From Methylobacterium sp. CB376 (GTDB taxonomy: Bacteria; Pseudomonadota; Alphaproteobacteria; Rhizobiales; Beijerinckiaceae): a DNA stretch of 64,000 nucleotides. Made by a program: the position numbers and the translations under genes. Positions 8,073 through 16,255 of this stretch are shown here, piece by piece. The first letter of the stretch is position 1, and every line of letters begins with the position of its first letter. The notes beneath the pieces were generated by a model. That model worked only from the letters and a program-made list of their open reading frames with translations. It was not told the origin of the DNA and ran no database searches. The DNA is taken from assembly GCF_029714205.1 (NCBI RefSeq), contig NZ_CP121648.1:3738001-3802000 (forward strand), written 5' to 3'.

Positions 8073-8580
8073 AGGCGCCATGGCATCGCGTTCGCGAGCC
8101 CAGCAGGGCGGCTCAGGCGGCCCGTGGCGCCCGTTCTGCCGATCGCCGGCCACACACAGGCTCCCACCTGCACCGCCGCGTCCATCCACGGCCCTCCAGA
8201 TCGGCCGAACCGCTGTCGTCCCTTAATCCAACTCTGGAGGGCTATGCCGAGGGACTGGTGCATGAGGTGCGGCGGCAAGCGGAACGGTCGTCAAGCTGCC
8301 GGGACGGCGCTCGGCGGCATCACCTGCGTCTTCTCCGGCGCCGTCGCGCCCTGCACCAGCCCTCGATGCGGCTATCGAACGGCTGCGGCAGGGCGTGGAG
8401 CCGGATGCGTAACCGCAGGCAACGGTAGGTGGACCAAGACGACACGGCCAGTCAGCGGGTCGAGGATGCGGATCTGCGCCATGCACGCCCCCTCGGGAGG
8501 AACAACCAGGGTGTGCCGATCGAGGTAGAAATCCGTAAACGGCCCGACGTGCGCCAGGGCACACGTCGAAGGTGCTGACT
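8073..8580. other. Intergenic, no reliable gene
   Basis: Several frames are open on both strands because of high GC, but none shows recognisable protein features. A short minus-strand frame starting MAQIRILDPLTGRVV near 8482 is the most protein-like piece and is too short to claim. The region begins the DNA that appears to separate the two halves of a recombinase gene. Confidence 0.4.
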
Positions 8581-9081
8581 TCATTCTAGCCTGTCTGCAT
8601 CTGGTAAGCTGATGTAGATCAGCGCGCCTAAGGTCATGACAAGGAACCGGAATGCGCTGTCGATACCATTCCATTCATGTGACATCCACATGCCGAACCA
8701 CTCACCTCCAACAATGATCAGCCCAACCTGCCAGAGTAAGTAACCAATTGTTAATCCAGCAACGGCGCTGTTTTTGGCTCGACCGAATGTGATCGCATCA
8801 CTTTTAAGATGTTTAAAAAGTTGAACAGCCCCAACCCAGCACAGTGCAGCAGAGATCACCTCAGTTGAGATAATCATCAAATAAGCTGCATGGTGCAGGG
8901 CTTCAACATTGATAGCGCGATAGCGGATGCTCGCGGCCGGGAATGTTGTGTCCATCATCAGTACATGCTGTACGAAAGGCAAGTTCGTGCTGTAATCTGT
9001 GATATTACCAAACGCGACAAGGCTAAAAAGCAGTGCGATGGCCGCAACTGTCAATGCTTTGGATAGACGAACAATGATCAT
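8581..9081 (-). CDS. DUF2165 family small integral membrane protein, 166 aa
   Basis: The sequence MIIVRLSKALTVAAIALLFS, then NITDYSTNLPFVQHVLMMDT and HHAAYLMIISTEVISAALCW, matches the DUF2165 predicted membrane proteins. Four hydrophobic helices are visible at about 5-25, 65-90, 105-130 and 140-160. I chose the ATG at 9081 because family homology begins there and the upstream extension is not membrane-like. The gene is AT-richer than the flanks and sits in the stretch that seems to have been inserted into a recombinase gene, which suggests transfer. Function is unknown. Confidence 0.8.
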   Translation of the reverse strand: MIIVRLSKALTVAAIALLFSLVAFGNITDYSTNLPFVQHVLMMDTTFPAASIRYRAINVEALHHAAYLMIISTEVISAALCWVGAVQLFKHLKSDAITFGRAKNSAVAGLTIGYLLWQVGLIIVGGEWFGMWMSHEWNGIDSAFRFLVMTLGALIYISLPDADRLE

Positions 9082-9499
9082 CACATTGGCTCCCAAGCCC
9101 CTGCTTTCGAATTTTCGGCGCGCCACTCCGAGCGGCGAGACACCAGCCGGGACGCTCTCACACCACCTAGGGAGCAGTGTAGTAGGTCGGCAGCAAACTC
9201 CGGAGCAACATAAGATTCTCTTTAGAAGAGCACAGACCGCCACTGCTCAATCGGGTGCGTTGACGGTGCCCACAGTCCTCACGGCTGAGCTAGCGCTGCA
9301 TTCCTCGTGCGACATGCCGCGCGAGAAGGAGAAGCAGGACTGCCAATGCCGTGAGAACAAGGACAATTATATAAATATCCGCCTCTTGTTGACTGTCGGC
9401 CACCCTTAAACCCTAAGCGACCACCACGCCTCGCCAACCAGTACAGCGATGAGCAGGGCGTTGCGGAAGCGCATCTTGAGAGTTGCTGGCCGGATCAGA

Positions 9500-9727
9500 T
9501 TACAATGCGCTCTCGATTGAGATTTCAGGCTCAACCACGTCTGTGCGGTCGTGTAGAAGAAGCTCGGCGCGGACGATCGCGACCACCAGCAGCGTGGCTG
9601 CTAGCAGGACCGCCACGAATGTGAGCAACGGCGTGATGCCTTGCGCATGCCGTCTGAAAGCTCTGAGCAGCGCGCACCCGAGCAGAAAACTAAGGGCCGA
9701 AATGACCGGTGGCGTTTGAGTGATCAT
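9500..9727 (-). CDS. Small membrane protein, 75 aa
   Basis: From the ATG at 9727 (preceded by GGGAAA) the product reads MITQTPPVISALSFLLGCAL, a basic loop RAFRRHAQG, a second hydrophobic helix TFVAVLLAATLLVVAIV and an acidic tail. Two transmembrane helices with a cytoplasmic Arg-rich turn are predicted by eye. I do not recognise a family. It lies in the same AT-richer insert as the DUF2165 gene and shares its strand. Confidence 0.45.
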   Translation of the reverse strand: MITQTPPVISALSFLLGCALLRAFRRHAQGITPLLTFVAVLLAATLLVVAIVRAELLLHDRTDVVEPEISIESAL

Positions 9728-9865
9728 ATTTTCCCGGGCCGATTGCACACAATCTTATTGTTTCAGGGAGGAGCCGCGGGAGCATCACCCGTTTGAGGGA
9801 CGCCCGTGGAATGAGTCACGGCGGCCCGGCAGCTGAACAGAGCGGAGCAACATGGTGCTAAAGTA

Positions 9866-10335
9866 CTGCCGGAGGATTGCCACTACCGACTGCGTGGTCA
9901 GGCGCTCTTCACCCCGCACCCGGCCCGAGCGCGACACCGGCCGGAACACCGGCCCGGAGGTGATACGGGCCGCCTCCAGCCACTCGCGGACGAGGGCGAC
10001 CGACCGCACGAACCGGCCGTGCGGGATCGCCTTCTCGAACCCCGCGCCCTCCTGGTCCGTCTTCGCCGCACCAGCACCCGCAGGCCCTCCGGGTGCTCCT
10101 GCAAATCCTCGACGTCGAGGGCGACCAGCTCGGACCGCCGGAACGCGCCCGCGAAGCCGAGCGCCAGCAGCGCGCGATCGCGCTTGCCGGTGAGCGTCTG
10201 CGGCACGTGCACGAGCATGGCCGAGACCACGTCCACCGTGGCCACCGCCTTTCGGGTCGGGGCGGTGCCGATCCTGCACCGGATCCCCTTCACGGCCGCA
10301 CGCACCGCCTCGTCCTCGGACGGGTACCTTGGCGA
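9866..10335 (-). pseudogene. Tyrosine recombinase internal remnant, frameshifted
   Basis: The minus strand encodes [20 protein letters not shown], then a catalytic-domain start with [13 protein letters not shown] (box I Arg) and LRVLVRR, closely matching residues 116-200 of the recombinase at 18014. A frameshift near 10069 moves the match to another frame ([18 protein letters not shown] through [17 protein letters not shown]). Homology stops after VVAILRQY, just before box II. The N-terminal about 115 residues are missing. The C-terminal half of the same gene may be the fragment at 7896-8072. Confidence 0.8.
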
Positions 10336-10351
10336 GCTCCGACAATGGTCG

Positions 10352-10762
10352 TCAGCCACGCGGATTTCCGCGGTAGTCATAAGGCCCGCACCTGATGGAA
10401 ATTTTGGCCTTGCCGCGCTCCAACTGGTGCAGATGAGTGCCGAGGACACGCCAGACGACCCGCCGCGTTGCCTCCCTCCCCTCGTTCGCGCACGCCAGGG
10501 TCGCGCGAACTGCCCCCTCCCCCGTTCGGGCGGTGCGCCGAATTTCGCACTGCCACGAGCTCCCAAAGCTCGCATCACGAGCGATGACGAAGGCCGCGTC
10601 CTCAGTTTTCCTGGGGTCGGCCTTGCACGTCTTCGGACTCGACGCCCAAACGCCGACGTGGAGTTCAGCCCCGACCGCCGGAGTGATGATGACACCGGCT
10701 AGTGCACTGACGCCTTCAAAACGTACAAAGCTCAGCGCGATTTCTCGGGCGTTTGCAGACGT
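10352..10762 (-). pseudogene. Secreted Cys-containing small protein without a start codon
   Basis: An open minus-strand frame encodes ALAGVIITPAVGAELHVGVW (a signal-peptide-like stretch), then ASSPKTCKADPRKTED, SSWQCEIRRT, ATLACANEG and ISIRCG before a TGA at 10352. Four evenly spaced cysteines and the pattern resemble small periplasmic proteins common in this genus. No ATG, GTG or TTG precedes the signal-like part; the codon where Met would be expected is GTA (10724-10726). The start codon appears to have been lost, or the 5' end truncated. It directly abuts the recombinase fragment. Confidence 0.45.
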
Positions 10763-10909
10763 TTAGCAAATGAGCGCGTGGTGCGTTCGTCAGTGTCTGT
10801 GCACTAGGATGGAGATCAGGGCACGCATACTGATCCACTTCGTTGCAAAGTCCACTCTCCAGCGGAGCCCACCTCACCGTTGAGCGGACCGGGGGACCGG
10901 TCCACAAAT

Positions 10910-11050
10910 TTACTTCGTGGGGTTCGGCCAATTGTGCTTCTCGAACTCCCGGCCGATCATGGTCTCGACGTATTCCTGCACCGTCGTGCCTTTGAGTGCG
11001 ACCATCGCCTTAAATGAGTTGAAGGTGGGCGCGTCGAGCCAGACAGATAG
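10910..11050 (-). pseudogene. Ribbon-helix-helix partition-type protein, C-terminal fragment
   Basis: The frame reads LSVWLDAPTFNSFKAMVALK, then GTTVQEYVETMIGREFEKHN before a stop at 10910. This is the beta-strand plus two-helix pattern of ribbon-helix-helix proteins that accompany ParA on plasmids. The first half is missing: at about 11050 the sequence switches to a gene on the opposite strand. It is a different family member from the intact one at 16256-16531, so two partition loci once existed here. Confidence 0.6.
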
Positions 11051-11478
11051 AGCTCGCCACAGCGCTGCTGTCCGCGCACCACATCGCCGACCGCGACCAG
11101 CTCGCGGCCTTTATCCTCGACGAGGCCACCGGCTTCGGCAGCAATCCCTTCGCCACCACGACGGCCGGCGCTGCGCACCAGCTCTGGAGCACGCGCGCGA
11201 TCGAGTTCCCTGCCCTCCAGATCGCCTCGCTCGGCCTACCCTGCCTGCTGGTGGCCCTGGCGCGCCTGCCTACTGGCGAGCGGCTGCAGCAGGAGGTTCT
11301 GCGGGCAGGTCCGCACGTCCTGTATGTGCTGCGCCAAAGCGACGGCCCCCACGTGGTCGGCGCCGTGCTGCATGGTCGGCCGGGCCAGGCGCTCCCGGGA
11401 TACGTTCTGCCGAAGAGGCGTGCGCGGTCGCGGCGGTCCCAGGGCACGGCGCAGCTCGACCTGTTCGCGATGCTCTGA
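11047..11478 (+). pseudogene. Hypothetical protein lacking its 5' end
   Basis: From 11047 a continuous frame encodes IELATALLSAHHIADRDQLA, FILDEATGFGSNPFATTTAG, a helical middle (LGLPCLLVALARLPTGERLQ) and the tail GTAQLDLFAML. It looks like a real globular protein of about 145 residues but has no start codon: its beginning coincides with the breakpoint of the ribbon-helix-helix fragment on the other strand. A downstream GTG at 11251 could start only the last 75 residues. The family is unknown to me. Confidence 0.5.
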
Positions 11479-11556
11479 CACGAGGGGCTCCGCTGCAGAG
11501 CGAGGCCCTCTCGATGTCGCTGTCGATCCGGGACGTTGTCCGGCCGCCTCGCTCCC

Positions 11557-12048
11557 TCAGCTATCAGCCTTCCTCGGCCGCCCACGCCCCTTCTTCGGCT
11601 CGGCGCGGGCGCTCACCTTGGCATCGGAGGCCGCCCGCTTCTCGGCCGCGGGCTTGCGGCTCTGCCCAAGGCCGATCTGCTTGGCCAACTCGGAACGTGA
11701 GGCCGCGTAGCTCGCCGCCACCATCGGGTAGTTCGGCGGCAGGCCCCACTTCTCCCGGTACTGCTGAGGCGTGAGTCCCCGCCCCGTCAGGTGCCGCTTG
11801 AGCGACTTGTAAGGCCGCCCGTCCTCCAAGCTGATGATCGCGTCCGGGGTGATGGTCTTCTTGATTGGCATCAATGGCGTGAGCTTCACCGGCTCCGGCT
11901 CCGCCGGCTTCCCAAAGCTGCTCAGTGTCCCATGGATGCTCTTGATCAGGTCCGGCAGGTCAGCAGGTCGGACGTTGTTGTGCGACACGAAGGACGAGAC
12001 GATGTCGCTGACCAGCTCGATATGGCCAGGGGCGGCTTCTTCACTCAT
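11557..12048 (-). CDS. Ros/MucR family transcriptional regulator, 163 aa
   Basis: The protein follows the MucR layout: N-terminal IELVSDIVSSFVSHNNVRPA, then PIKKTITPDAIISLEDGRPY with KSLKRHL, LTPQQYREKWGLPPNYPMVA and a basic tail ending KKGRGRPRKADS. MucR proteins are global H-NS-like regulators of exopolysaccharide, motility and mobile DNA in alphaproteobacteria. The first zinc-ligand Cys of classical Ros/MucR (VCLEDG) is Ser here (ISLEDG), as in several non-canonical homologues. Unusually it has an AT-hook-like GRGRPRK motif near the end. The ATG at 12048 follows AGGAACACTTG. Confidence 0.85.
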   Translation of the reverse strand: MSEEAAPGHIELVSDIVSSFVSHNNVRPADLPDLIKSIHGTLSSFGKPAEPEPVKLTPLMPIKKTITPDAIISLEDGRPYKSLKRHLTGRGLTPQQYREKWGLPPNYPMVAASYAASRSELAKQIGLGQSRKPAAEKRAASDAKVSARAEPKKGRGRPRKADS

Positions 12049-12098
12049 CAAGTGTTCCTATGCGAGAAAACTCGGACAGAGTGATACTTAATCGTCTG

Positions 12099-12119
12099 CC
12101 TGTCAACTTGCCTGACAGG
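12099..12119. promoter_or_regulatory. Inverted repeat upstream of the MucR gene
   Basis: CCTGTCA, a 7-bp spacer and TGACAGG form a perfect inverted repeat about 50 bp upstream of the mucR-like start. Its place and symmetry suit an operator, possibly autoregulatory. The rest of 12052-12569 shows no gene. Confidence 0.45.
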
Positions 12120-12569
12120 TCAGCGCAAAATTCTCGCCTGCATCGGCGCCGTGCCCACTAAGTACAGTGCTGATGTGGGGCGGCAGAAAGGGGCAGAGCT
12201 TGAGGCCCTGTTTCCTCCTCGGGAGCACGGTCGCAAGCCGGGCGGAGAGGCGTCGGCGGCACCTTCCGCCCAACCACGAGGGAGGGGCCGCACGATGCCA
12301 ATGCTCCTCAGGCCGCGGGCGGCGCGGCGGGGATGCACGGCGATCTCAGGAAACGGCAGGTCGGCCGAGAGGCGCTCAGTCGGGATGACAGGCCGTGGCG
12401 ACTGCGGGGCGGTTCACGTTCGGCAGAGACTACGTAGGCCTAGGAACGGTCAAGATTGTTGGAAGTTGATGGCCCGTTGCGCGATCGCACGTGTGATTGG
12501 CCGGAAGCACACTCCTGCCCATCCAACCGCTGCGCCTCGGCTTGGCATCAAAGTTAAGGAAAACAAGCC

Positions 12570-13289
12570 GTGCCAAAGATATTGATGATCGACGAGCACA
12601 GCGTTTATAGGTCCGGACTTCGCACCCTTATTCCAATCAAGATTGAGGCGGCCACCATATTTGATGTTCCGTCGATCAAGAATGTTGACGATCGAGCGGG
12701 ATTTGATCTTGTTCTATTAGACGCCGGAATATTCGATCGCGAATGCGCCCTGTTCATGAAGGAGGTGCGAACAGCAAGTCCCAATACCCGCTTCGCTTTG
12801 ATGTCGCAGTCACGCGCCCGTTCCGATGTGATTGAGGCTATCTCAACAGGATTTCACGGCTTCATTTGCAAGATGGATCCCGAAGCAGATTTATTCGCAG
12901 CCATTAAGGACCTGCTTTCAGGTCGTATTTATGTCCCTCGGTGGGTTGCTGATGATGACGGCGGCAATAATGAAATTTTAGCTCTTGAAATCTCACCAAT
13001 GGAGCGCCTAAAGATCACAGCTCGTCAACGTGAGATCTTGTATTTGCTAGCTCAAGGAATGTCAAACAAGGAAATTTCTAGAATTCTCCAGATTGCCGAA
13101 GGGACGGCGAAAATTCATACGACTGCACTCCTGCGGGCACTCGGGGCGCGCAACCGAACTGAAGCGGCAACCGTGGCCGTAAAGCTGCTCGGCTCGGCGC
13201 CGCAGGCGATGAAAACAGCCGGCGGTCGCATCGCTCTTGATAAAGTGCAGAATGTACGCGCAAGGCCATGGTCTCACATATTTGGGTGA
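12570..13289 (+). CDS. NarL/FixJ-type LuxR response regulator, 239 aa
   Basis: The receiver domain (about 1-120) has the acidic pair Asp8-Glu9, the phosphoacceptor Asp51 in LVLLDAG and the conserved Lys101 in GFICK. The LuxR helix-turn-helix (about 148-205) reads LKITARQREILYLLAQG, NKEISRIL and EGTAKIHTTALLRALG. It should therefore be a phosphorylation-controlled DNA-binding protein. No histidine kinase is adjacent, so its partner is elsewhere. The DNA is clearly AT-richer than the neighbours, consistent with acquisition. An AAGTTAAGGAAAAC sequence precedes the ATG. A basic tail of about 30 residues after the HTH is unusual. Confidence 0.87.
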   Translation: MPKILMIDEHSVYRSGLRTLIPIKIEAATIFDVPSIKNVDDRAGFDLVLLDAGIFDRECALFMKEVRTASPNTRFALMSQSRARSDVIEAISTGFHGFICKMDPEADLFAAIKDLLSGRIYVPRWVADDDGGNNEILALEISPMERLKITARQREILYLLAQGMSNKEISRILQIAEGTAKIHTTALLRALGARNRTEAATVAVKLLGSAPQAMKTAGGRIALDKVQNVRARPWSHIFG

Positions 13290-13550
13290 GCGTTGGTTCC
13301 TGAGAGGCGAGAACCGCTGAAGCCCCGCCTTCGCCGCCTTTTAGCTCACCGTCAGCCTGGACGGTCGCTCTAGCACTACTTTGGCAGGTTGAAGGAACGA
13401 GCGGCCGGAGCGGAGGGTTTGCCTGGTAGGATGGTCCAGCGCGGATGGTCGCGATGGCAGCAGGCGACTGGCATGGAGACCTGTCCCGCTGGCTCCAGCC
13501 GTTCCTGACGGCCCTGTCGCATCCCGCCCGCCGCGCGATGTGCCCGCAGT

Positions 13551-13650
13551 GCTAGGGCGTGTCTGATCCATCATGGAAGCGAGGAGCGGCGGCACCTCCT
13601 GCCTGTACTCAGCCAGTACCTGCCTCGCCTTCGACAATGTGATTTCGGTC
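13551..13650 (-). pseudogene. Fragment of a duplicated hypothetical gene
   Basis: The minus-strand frame encodes LSKARQVLAEYRQEVPPLLA, similar to residues 43-62 of the protein at 14704-14973 (LAKASQLLAEYGQEVPSLLA). Similarity fades downstream. It lies just downstream of the CDP-diacylglycerol diphosphatase gene. The remaining sequence from 13290 shows no other gene. Confidence 0.45.
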
Positions 13651-14415
13651 TCATTGCATTGCCGTTCTCTTCGTCAATGAACAGCTGTGATCTAGTACCT
13701 TTTCCGCGGCGCTATATTTCTGGCGGTAAGCTAGGAGGTATAAATCACCTCGTACGCCATTCGTTGCACTCACAGCAGCGAAGGTCACATCACTGAGAGA
13801 ACCTGAACTCCCTGGCAGCTTTGTAAGCTCTGCAAAAGGGTTGAAGATTTGCACATCCGGGGCCTCAACCCTCATGGCATACAAAGGGCTTCCTTGAACT
13901 ATCATCGGAAGGCGCGTCCAGGCTCTTCGAATGCCCTGAGCATACCGTTGAAGCGCTACCTGTATGCTCGGCTTGAGGCAATCCACGTGGATGTGGAGCT
14001 GATCCTGACTGCGTCCGCTTGTCGAGTTCACGGCCAGACCAACGTCGTCGATCGGCAGCTCACCCTTGAGGACCTCAGTCACGGTACTGCGAGCCGTCAG
14101 CGCAGCTCGCCAGTAGGCGTTGCCCGTAGAGGTTTGCAGCTCAGGTGCCTCGAGGCCAACGACACTCGCAGTCGGCATAACGACGAGGTGAGTGCGCTGG
14201 CCGGGCGCACGCAGAACCGCCGTCCCGGGCCGGGCTCCATCGCCGAGATCGACAGAGAGGCAGGGGAACGCTCCGCCCGTGGTCTTCTTGGCAAGGATGC
14301 AGCCCTGCAGGGCAACCCAGAGAACGTCACGCGGAGCACCGGCCGCCGCGCCTACTCCCGCCGTTATCAGCGCGACCGCGAGCAGGGCGGCCTGAAGCGA
14401 ATGTGCAGGTTTCAC
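13651..14415 (-). CDS. cdh: CDP-diacylglycerol diphosphatase, 254 aa
   Basis: The enzyme hydrolyses CDP-diacylglycerol to phosphatidate and CMP. A signal-anchor (about residues 8-27) precedes PRDVLWVALQGCILAKKTTG, and the HIT-like catalytic segment is DQLHIHVDC (His141 and His143 region), the same as the QLHIHISC motif of E. coli Cdh. The length matches the family (about 250). The enzyme sits at the inner membrane facing the periplasm. It is flanked by fragments of duplicated small genes and is itself intact. A chromosomal housekeeping role is not essential in other bacteria, and its place in a mobile island suggests an accessory copy. Confidence 0.85.
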   Translation of the reverse strand: MKPAHSLQAALLAVALITAGVGAAAGAPRDVLWVALQGCILAKKTTGGAFPCLSVDLGDGARPGTAVLRAPGQRTHLVVMPTASVVGLEAPELQTSTGNAYWRAALTARSTVTEVLKGELPIDDVGLAVNSTSGRSQDQLHIHVDCLKPSIQVALQRYAQGIRRAWTRLPMIVQGSPLYAMRVEAPDVQIFNPFAELTKLPGSSGSLSDVTFAAVSATNGVRGDLYLLAYRQKYSAAEKVLDHSCSLTKRTAMQ

Positions 14416-14452
14416 TTGGGGCGGCTCTCGGATCTAAGACGGTCAGCGTGGT

Positions 14453-14689
14453 TCATGCGTGGCCGCTCTGCTCCGAGAAGATGCGCCGGGCCTCAGCCCG
14501 CAACACGTCCAGCTCATCCTGCAGCCCGTTGATCTGCCCCTCCAGCTAGTCGAGCGTTACGCACTCTGCGGTCAGGCAGACAACCTCTTCGTTCGGTCCT
14601 GAAGTGCCGGCGACGGCAACGGACACACGAGCTGGCATCGTCGTCGTGGCAGGCTCAACGTAGAGAGTGACAGTCCCGAGCTGGCGCAT
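14453..14689 (-). pseudogene. Paralogue of the 78-aa protein with an in-frame stop
   Basis: The frame starts MRQLGTVTLYVEPATTTMPA and ends LDVLRAEARRIFSEQSGHA, closely matching the intact gene at 15777-16013 over its whole length. Within LTAECVTLD-LEGQINGL a TAG stop replaces the Glu codon found in the intact copy (GAC TAG CTG versus GAC GAA CTG). No other disruption is seen, so it is a young pseudogene. Confidence 0.75.
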
Positions 14690-14703
14690 GGTGCAGTCTC
14701 CGT

Positions 14704-14973
14704 TCATTGCTCGTCCTGAGTGCCGTCTGCACGCTCGCGCGCTTCACCCTCGCCGGCCGTTCTGGCTCGGATCTGATCCATGATGGGAGCCAGCAGCGAA
14801 GGCACCTCTTGGCCGTACTCAGCCAGGAGCTGGCTGGCTTTGGCCAAAGCGTGAATGTGCCCATCCGGAATGGGCCGTTCGGCCATGTGGTCGCTCAGCA
14901 CGCGCTCGGCGAGCTGGTTCGCGAGCCGGGAGACCTCGGCGAGGCGCTCTGGCGGGGGCTGTCCGTCCGTCAT
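14704..14973 (-). CDS. Hypothetical protein, 89 aa
   Basis: The product MTDGQPPPERLAEVSRLANQ is helical with a hydrophilic, Glu/Arg-rich tail (GEGEARERADGTQDEQ). Its ATG overlaps the stop of the upstream gene (14970-15320) by four bases, ATGA, so the two are translationally coupled. A decayed relative lies at 13551-13650. No motif is recognised. The set of small minus-strand genes here (14.4-16.0 kb) looks like a duplicated plasmid or phage module. Confidence 0.6.
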   Translation of the reverse strand: MTDGQPPPERLAEVSRLANQLAERVLSDHMAERPIPDGHIHALAKASQLLAEYGQEVPSLLAPIMDQIRARTAGEGEARERADGTQDEQ

Positions 14974-15320
14974 TGCAGGCTGCCTCCGCTTCTCGGTCCT
15001 GCGGCTCGCGTCAGCTCGATCATCTTTTCTCGATACCCGCGCTCCATCGCGCTCCAGAGTTCGCTCCAGTGCTCACCGTCGGGGTCAGCACCTCGTGCCC
15101 TGATCATATCCCGCGCGGAAAGATCTATCCGGCTCAGCGCAGCATCGGCTTTCGCCTCGACACCGGCGATCGACCAATCAGGGGCAGCCGTGATCCTGTG
15201 AAAGGTATCCTCCGCCACCTGTGCCGCGAGCCCACGCCCTAAGAGGACGAATTCTTCAAGAGTTTCGGGCTCCATCGGCTCGCCTGGGGTGCCCTGAGTC
15301 TTATCGCGGCGGCCGCTCAT
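14970..15320 (-). CDS. Hypothetical helical protein, 116 aa
   Basis: I start it at the ATG at 15320 (MSGRRDKTQGTPGEPMEPET); a longer form to 15425 has a less protein-like N-terminus. Most of the chain is amphipathic helix (LEEFVLLGRGLAAQVAEDTF, then AKADAALSRIDLSARDMIRA and WSELWSAMERGYREKMIELT). No membrane segment or known motif is seen. It is coupled by an ATGA overlap to the next gene. Confidence 0.55.
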   Translation of the reverse strand: MSGRRDKTQGTPGEPMEPETLEEFVLLGRGLAAQVAEDTFHRITAAPDWSIAGVEAKADAALSRIDLSARDMIRARGADPDGEHWSELWSAMERGYREKMIELTRAAGPRSGGSLQ

Positions 15321-15417
15321 CAGCGCCTCAGTGCTCGTTGCGAGTGTCATCCTCACGATTGCGGAACCGGATCCCGGCGCCGCCGCCATTCTCGGAGATG
15401 AACTACAGGCCGGATGG

Positions 15418-15732
15418 TTACTCATCCTCGTCTAACGCTCGGCCGCGCCGGACTGGTGGGGCTTCAGGGTAGACGAAGCGGCGCGACACCCAACCTTCGA
15501 CCTTCCTGTAGCGCACGAAGATCCAGTTCCCGTTCACCTCGCCCGTGGGGACGATGCCGCGGCCGTTGGGCGGTATCACGCCAACGATCCTGGCTTCTGC
15601 CGTCGGGTACTCGCGCACGTTCAGGACGTCGTTGGGTGCGGTGTCTATCACACGCAGGGTCTGCTGAGCGTGTGCCATCTCAGGCGCAATGAGGGCGCTT
15701 ACTGCGACCAGCGCCTTCAAAGAGGCTTTCAT
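15418..15732 (-). CDS. Secreted bacterial SH3-domain protein, 104 aa
   Basis: A signal peptide (MKASLKALVAVSALIAPEMAHA, cleavage after AHA) precedes a single bacterial SH3 domain: LNVREYPTAEARIVGVIPPN, GRGIVPTGEVNGNWIFVRY and EGWVSRRFVYP. The LNVRxxP start and GWV end are diagnostic of SH3_3-type domains, which bind peptidoglycan or proteins in the periplasm. A GGAGGGCGGAACGA precedes the ATG. It lies in the run of small minus-strand genes and may be a cell-wall accessory of the element. Confidence 0.85.
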   Translation of the reverse strand: MKASLKALVAVSALIAPEMAHAQQTLRVIDTAPNDVLNVREYPTAEARIVGVIPPNGRGIVPTGEVNGNWIFVRYRKVEGWVSRRFVYPEAPPVRRGRALDEDE

Positions 15733-15776
15733 TCGTTCCGCCCTCCAATCACCGTGTCACTGTTCAGCAGCGTCCC

Positions 15777-16013
15777 TCATGCGTGGCCGCTCTGCTCCGA
15801 GAAGATGCGCCGAGCCTCAGCCCGCAACACGGCCAGCTCATCCTGCAGCCCGTTGATCTGCCCCTCCAGTTCGTCGAGCGTCACGCATTTCGCGGTTAGG
15901 TAGACGACCTTTCCGTCCGGTTCCGATGTGTCCGCGACGGCAACGGACAGGCGAGCCGGCGCCGAGGATGTGGACGGCTCCACGTGGAGAATGATGGCGC
16001 CGAGCTGGCGCAT
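15777..16013 (-). CDS. Hypothetical protein, 78 aa
   Basis: From the ATG at 16013 (GGAGAGCGCACC upstream) it reads MRQLGAIILHVEPSTSSAPA, a beta-rich first half (RLSVAVADTSEPDGKVVYLT), then a coiled-coil helix LDELEGQINGLQDELAVLRA and RRIFSEQSGHA. The helix has heptad leucines and may mediate dimerisation. An almost full-length copy with an amber stop is at 14453-14689. Function is unknown. Confidence 0.6.
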   Translation of the reverse strand: MRQLGAIILHVEPSTSSAPARLSVAVADTSEPDGKVVYLTAKCVTLDELEGQINGLQDELAVLRAEARRIFSEQSGHA

Positions 16014-16255
16014 GGTGCGCTCTCCTCGCTTTGCTCCCTGGGTCAGAGCTCCACTATGAATGCTCGTCGCGAGCACCATCCTTTCAAAGGCGAAATCGCA
16101 AGCGCCGTACTCCAGCCTAGCGAGCAGTCCTGAAAGCTTGGCGGCTTATCATTGAGACGGCGTCAGAGCGAGATTTCCAGCCCTCAAGCTAGTTTGACAC
16201 CAAGGCACCGAGACGGAAAGGCGGCCTGCCATCAAGCCGTCTCCCCGTCCGCTTA

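Noticed and set aside
8372..8674. A 100-codon minus-strand frame containing MAQIRILDPLTGRVV
   Set aside because: Only a short piece is protein-like, and there is no ribosome binding site or recognisable family.
9295..9405. A 37-codon minus-strand frame with one hydrophobic helix (ADSQQEADIYIIVLVLTA)
   Set aside because: The only start is a GTG overlapping the putative ribosome binding site, and nothing else supports it.
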